Under the pieces are notes generated by a model, which saw only the letters and a list, made by a program, of their open reading frames with translations, searched no databases and was not told the DNA's origin. Of a stretch of DNA of 6,792 nucleotides, positions 6,541 through 6,792 are shown piece after piece (positions within the stretch are counted from its first letter, which is position 1; each line of letters starts with the position of its first letter). Both the position numbers and the translations under genes were made by a program. Source of the stretch: Deltaproteobacteria bacterium (GTDB lineage: Bacteria > Myxococcota > Polyangia > Polyangiales > B10-G4); NCBI GenBank assembly GCA_019312705.1, contig JAFDCW010000238.1:1-6792 (forward strand). Direction: 5' to 3'.

Positions 6541-6545
6541 GCTTC

Positions 6546-6550
6546 GGAGA
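6546..6550 (+). promoter_or_regulatory. Ribosome binding site of the lipoprotein gene
   Basis: GGAGA lies eight bases before a GTG at 6559, in the 18-bp gap after the second PEGA gene's stop. It supports the GTG as the start. The next in-frame ATG (6676) would omit the whole signal sequence. Confidence 0.6.
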
Positions 6551-6558
6551 AACAGACC

Positions 6559-6792
6559 GTGCAGACTCGATTCAACTATCTCTTCCTCGTCTTCTTGGTG
6601 AGCCTCGTGGCGTCCTCTCTTGGCTGCAAGGAGACGGTGCCGCTCTGCGTGGACGCGCCGACGGATCCCCGCTGCATGGACGCCGGCCCTGATACGGGCG
6701 CCACCCCGGACAGCGCCGCGGACTCGGCGGTGGATGGTGGCGACGCCGACGCCGGGGACTCTTCGGTCGACGCCGGACCGTGCGGCATGGAG
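6559..6792 (+). CDS. Predicted lipoprotein with Asp/Ala/Gly-rich spacer (3' end outside window)
   Basis: 78 residues are visible and the frame runs off the right edge. It starts at GTG with a short basic n-region (MQTRF), a hydrophobic core (NYLFLVFLVSLVASS) and S-L-G-C at 20-23, which reads as a signal peptidase II site with C23 as the lipidated residue. The usual Leu at -3 is Ser here, so the lipobox is imperfect. After it come KETVPLC, then a low-complexity spacer (41-73) of DAG-, DS- and DA-type units, and then C75. Spacers of this composition are common in myxobacterial surface lipoproteins, linking the lipid anchor to a Cys-rich or repeat-containing outer domain. C30, C39 and C75 may form disulfides with the unseen remainder. 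It follows the second PEGA gene by 18 bp, so it probably belongs to the same operon. Confidence 0.8.
   Translation, partial: MQTRFNYLFLVFLVSLVASSLGCKETVPLCVDAPTDPRCMDAGPDTGATPDSAADSAVDGGDADAGDSSVDAGPCGME

Overview
The window is about two-thirds G+C and carries envelope-type genes: a VIT/VWA secreted protein, a small outer-membrane-like barrel, two PEGA-domain proteins, and a lipoprotein with an Asp/Ala/Gly-rich spacer. This content and the base composition point to a Gram-negative bacterium, most plausibly a myxobacterium-like Myxococcota (Polyangia/Sandaracinus-type). That assignment is inference from style; no taxonomic marker gene is present.

Layout: positions 2-367 hold a weakly supported rightward reading frame entering from the left edge. 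It overlaps tail to tail with the end of a leftward operon. That operon reads from about 3631 down to 355: first a 793-residue secreted VIT + VWA protein (3631-1250), then, after a 46-bp gap containing a perfect hairpin, a 282-residue predicted outer-membrane protein (1203-355). A roughly 156-bp divergent intergenic region (3632-3787) separates it from a rightward operon: a large PEGA-domain membrane protein (about 3788-5560), a smaller PEGA-domain membrane protein (5560-6540, stop and start overlapping as TGATG), and the start of a predicted lipoprotein (6559 to the window end, cut off).

All five well-supported genes encode exported products. The leftward pair would place an adhesion or complex-forming VWA protein and a barrel at or outside the outer membrane. 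The rightward trio would place two PEGA proteins, each with a secreted N-terminal part and helical membrane segments near the C-terminus, together with a lipoprotein. A shared envelope function is possible but unproven; none of these genes has an assignable enzymatic role.

The most useful points for a second look are: the start of the first PEGA gene, where removing one G from a five-G run would create a textbook start and signal peptide; the hairpin between the VIT/VWA and barrel genes; the evenly spaced cysteines in the first PEGA protein; and the VIT/VWA protein's C-terminal extension, which lacks a sortase or membrane anchor. No RNA gene, CRISPR array, insertion sequence or phage gene was seen.
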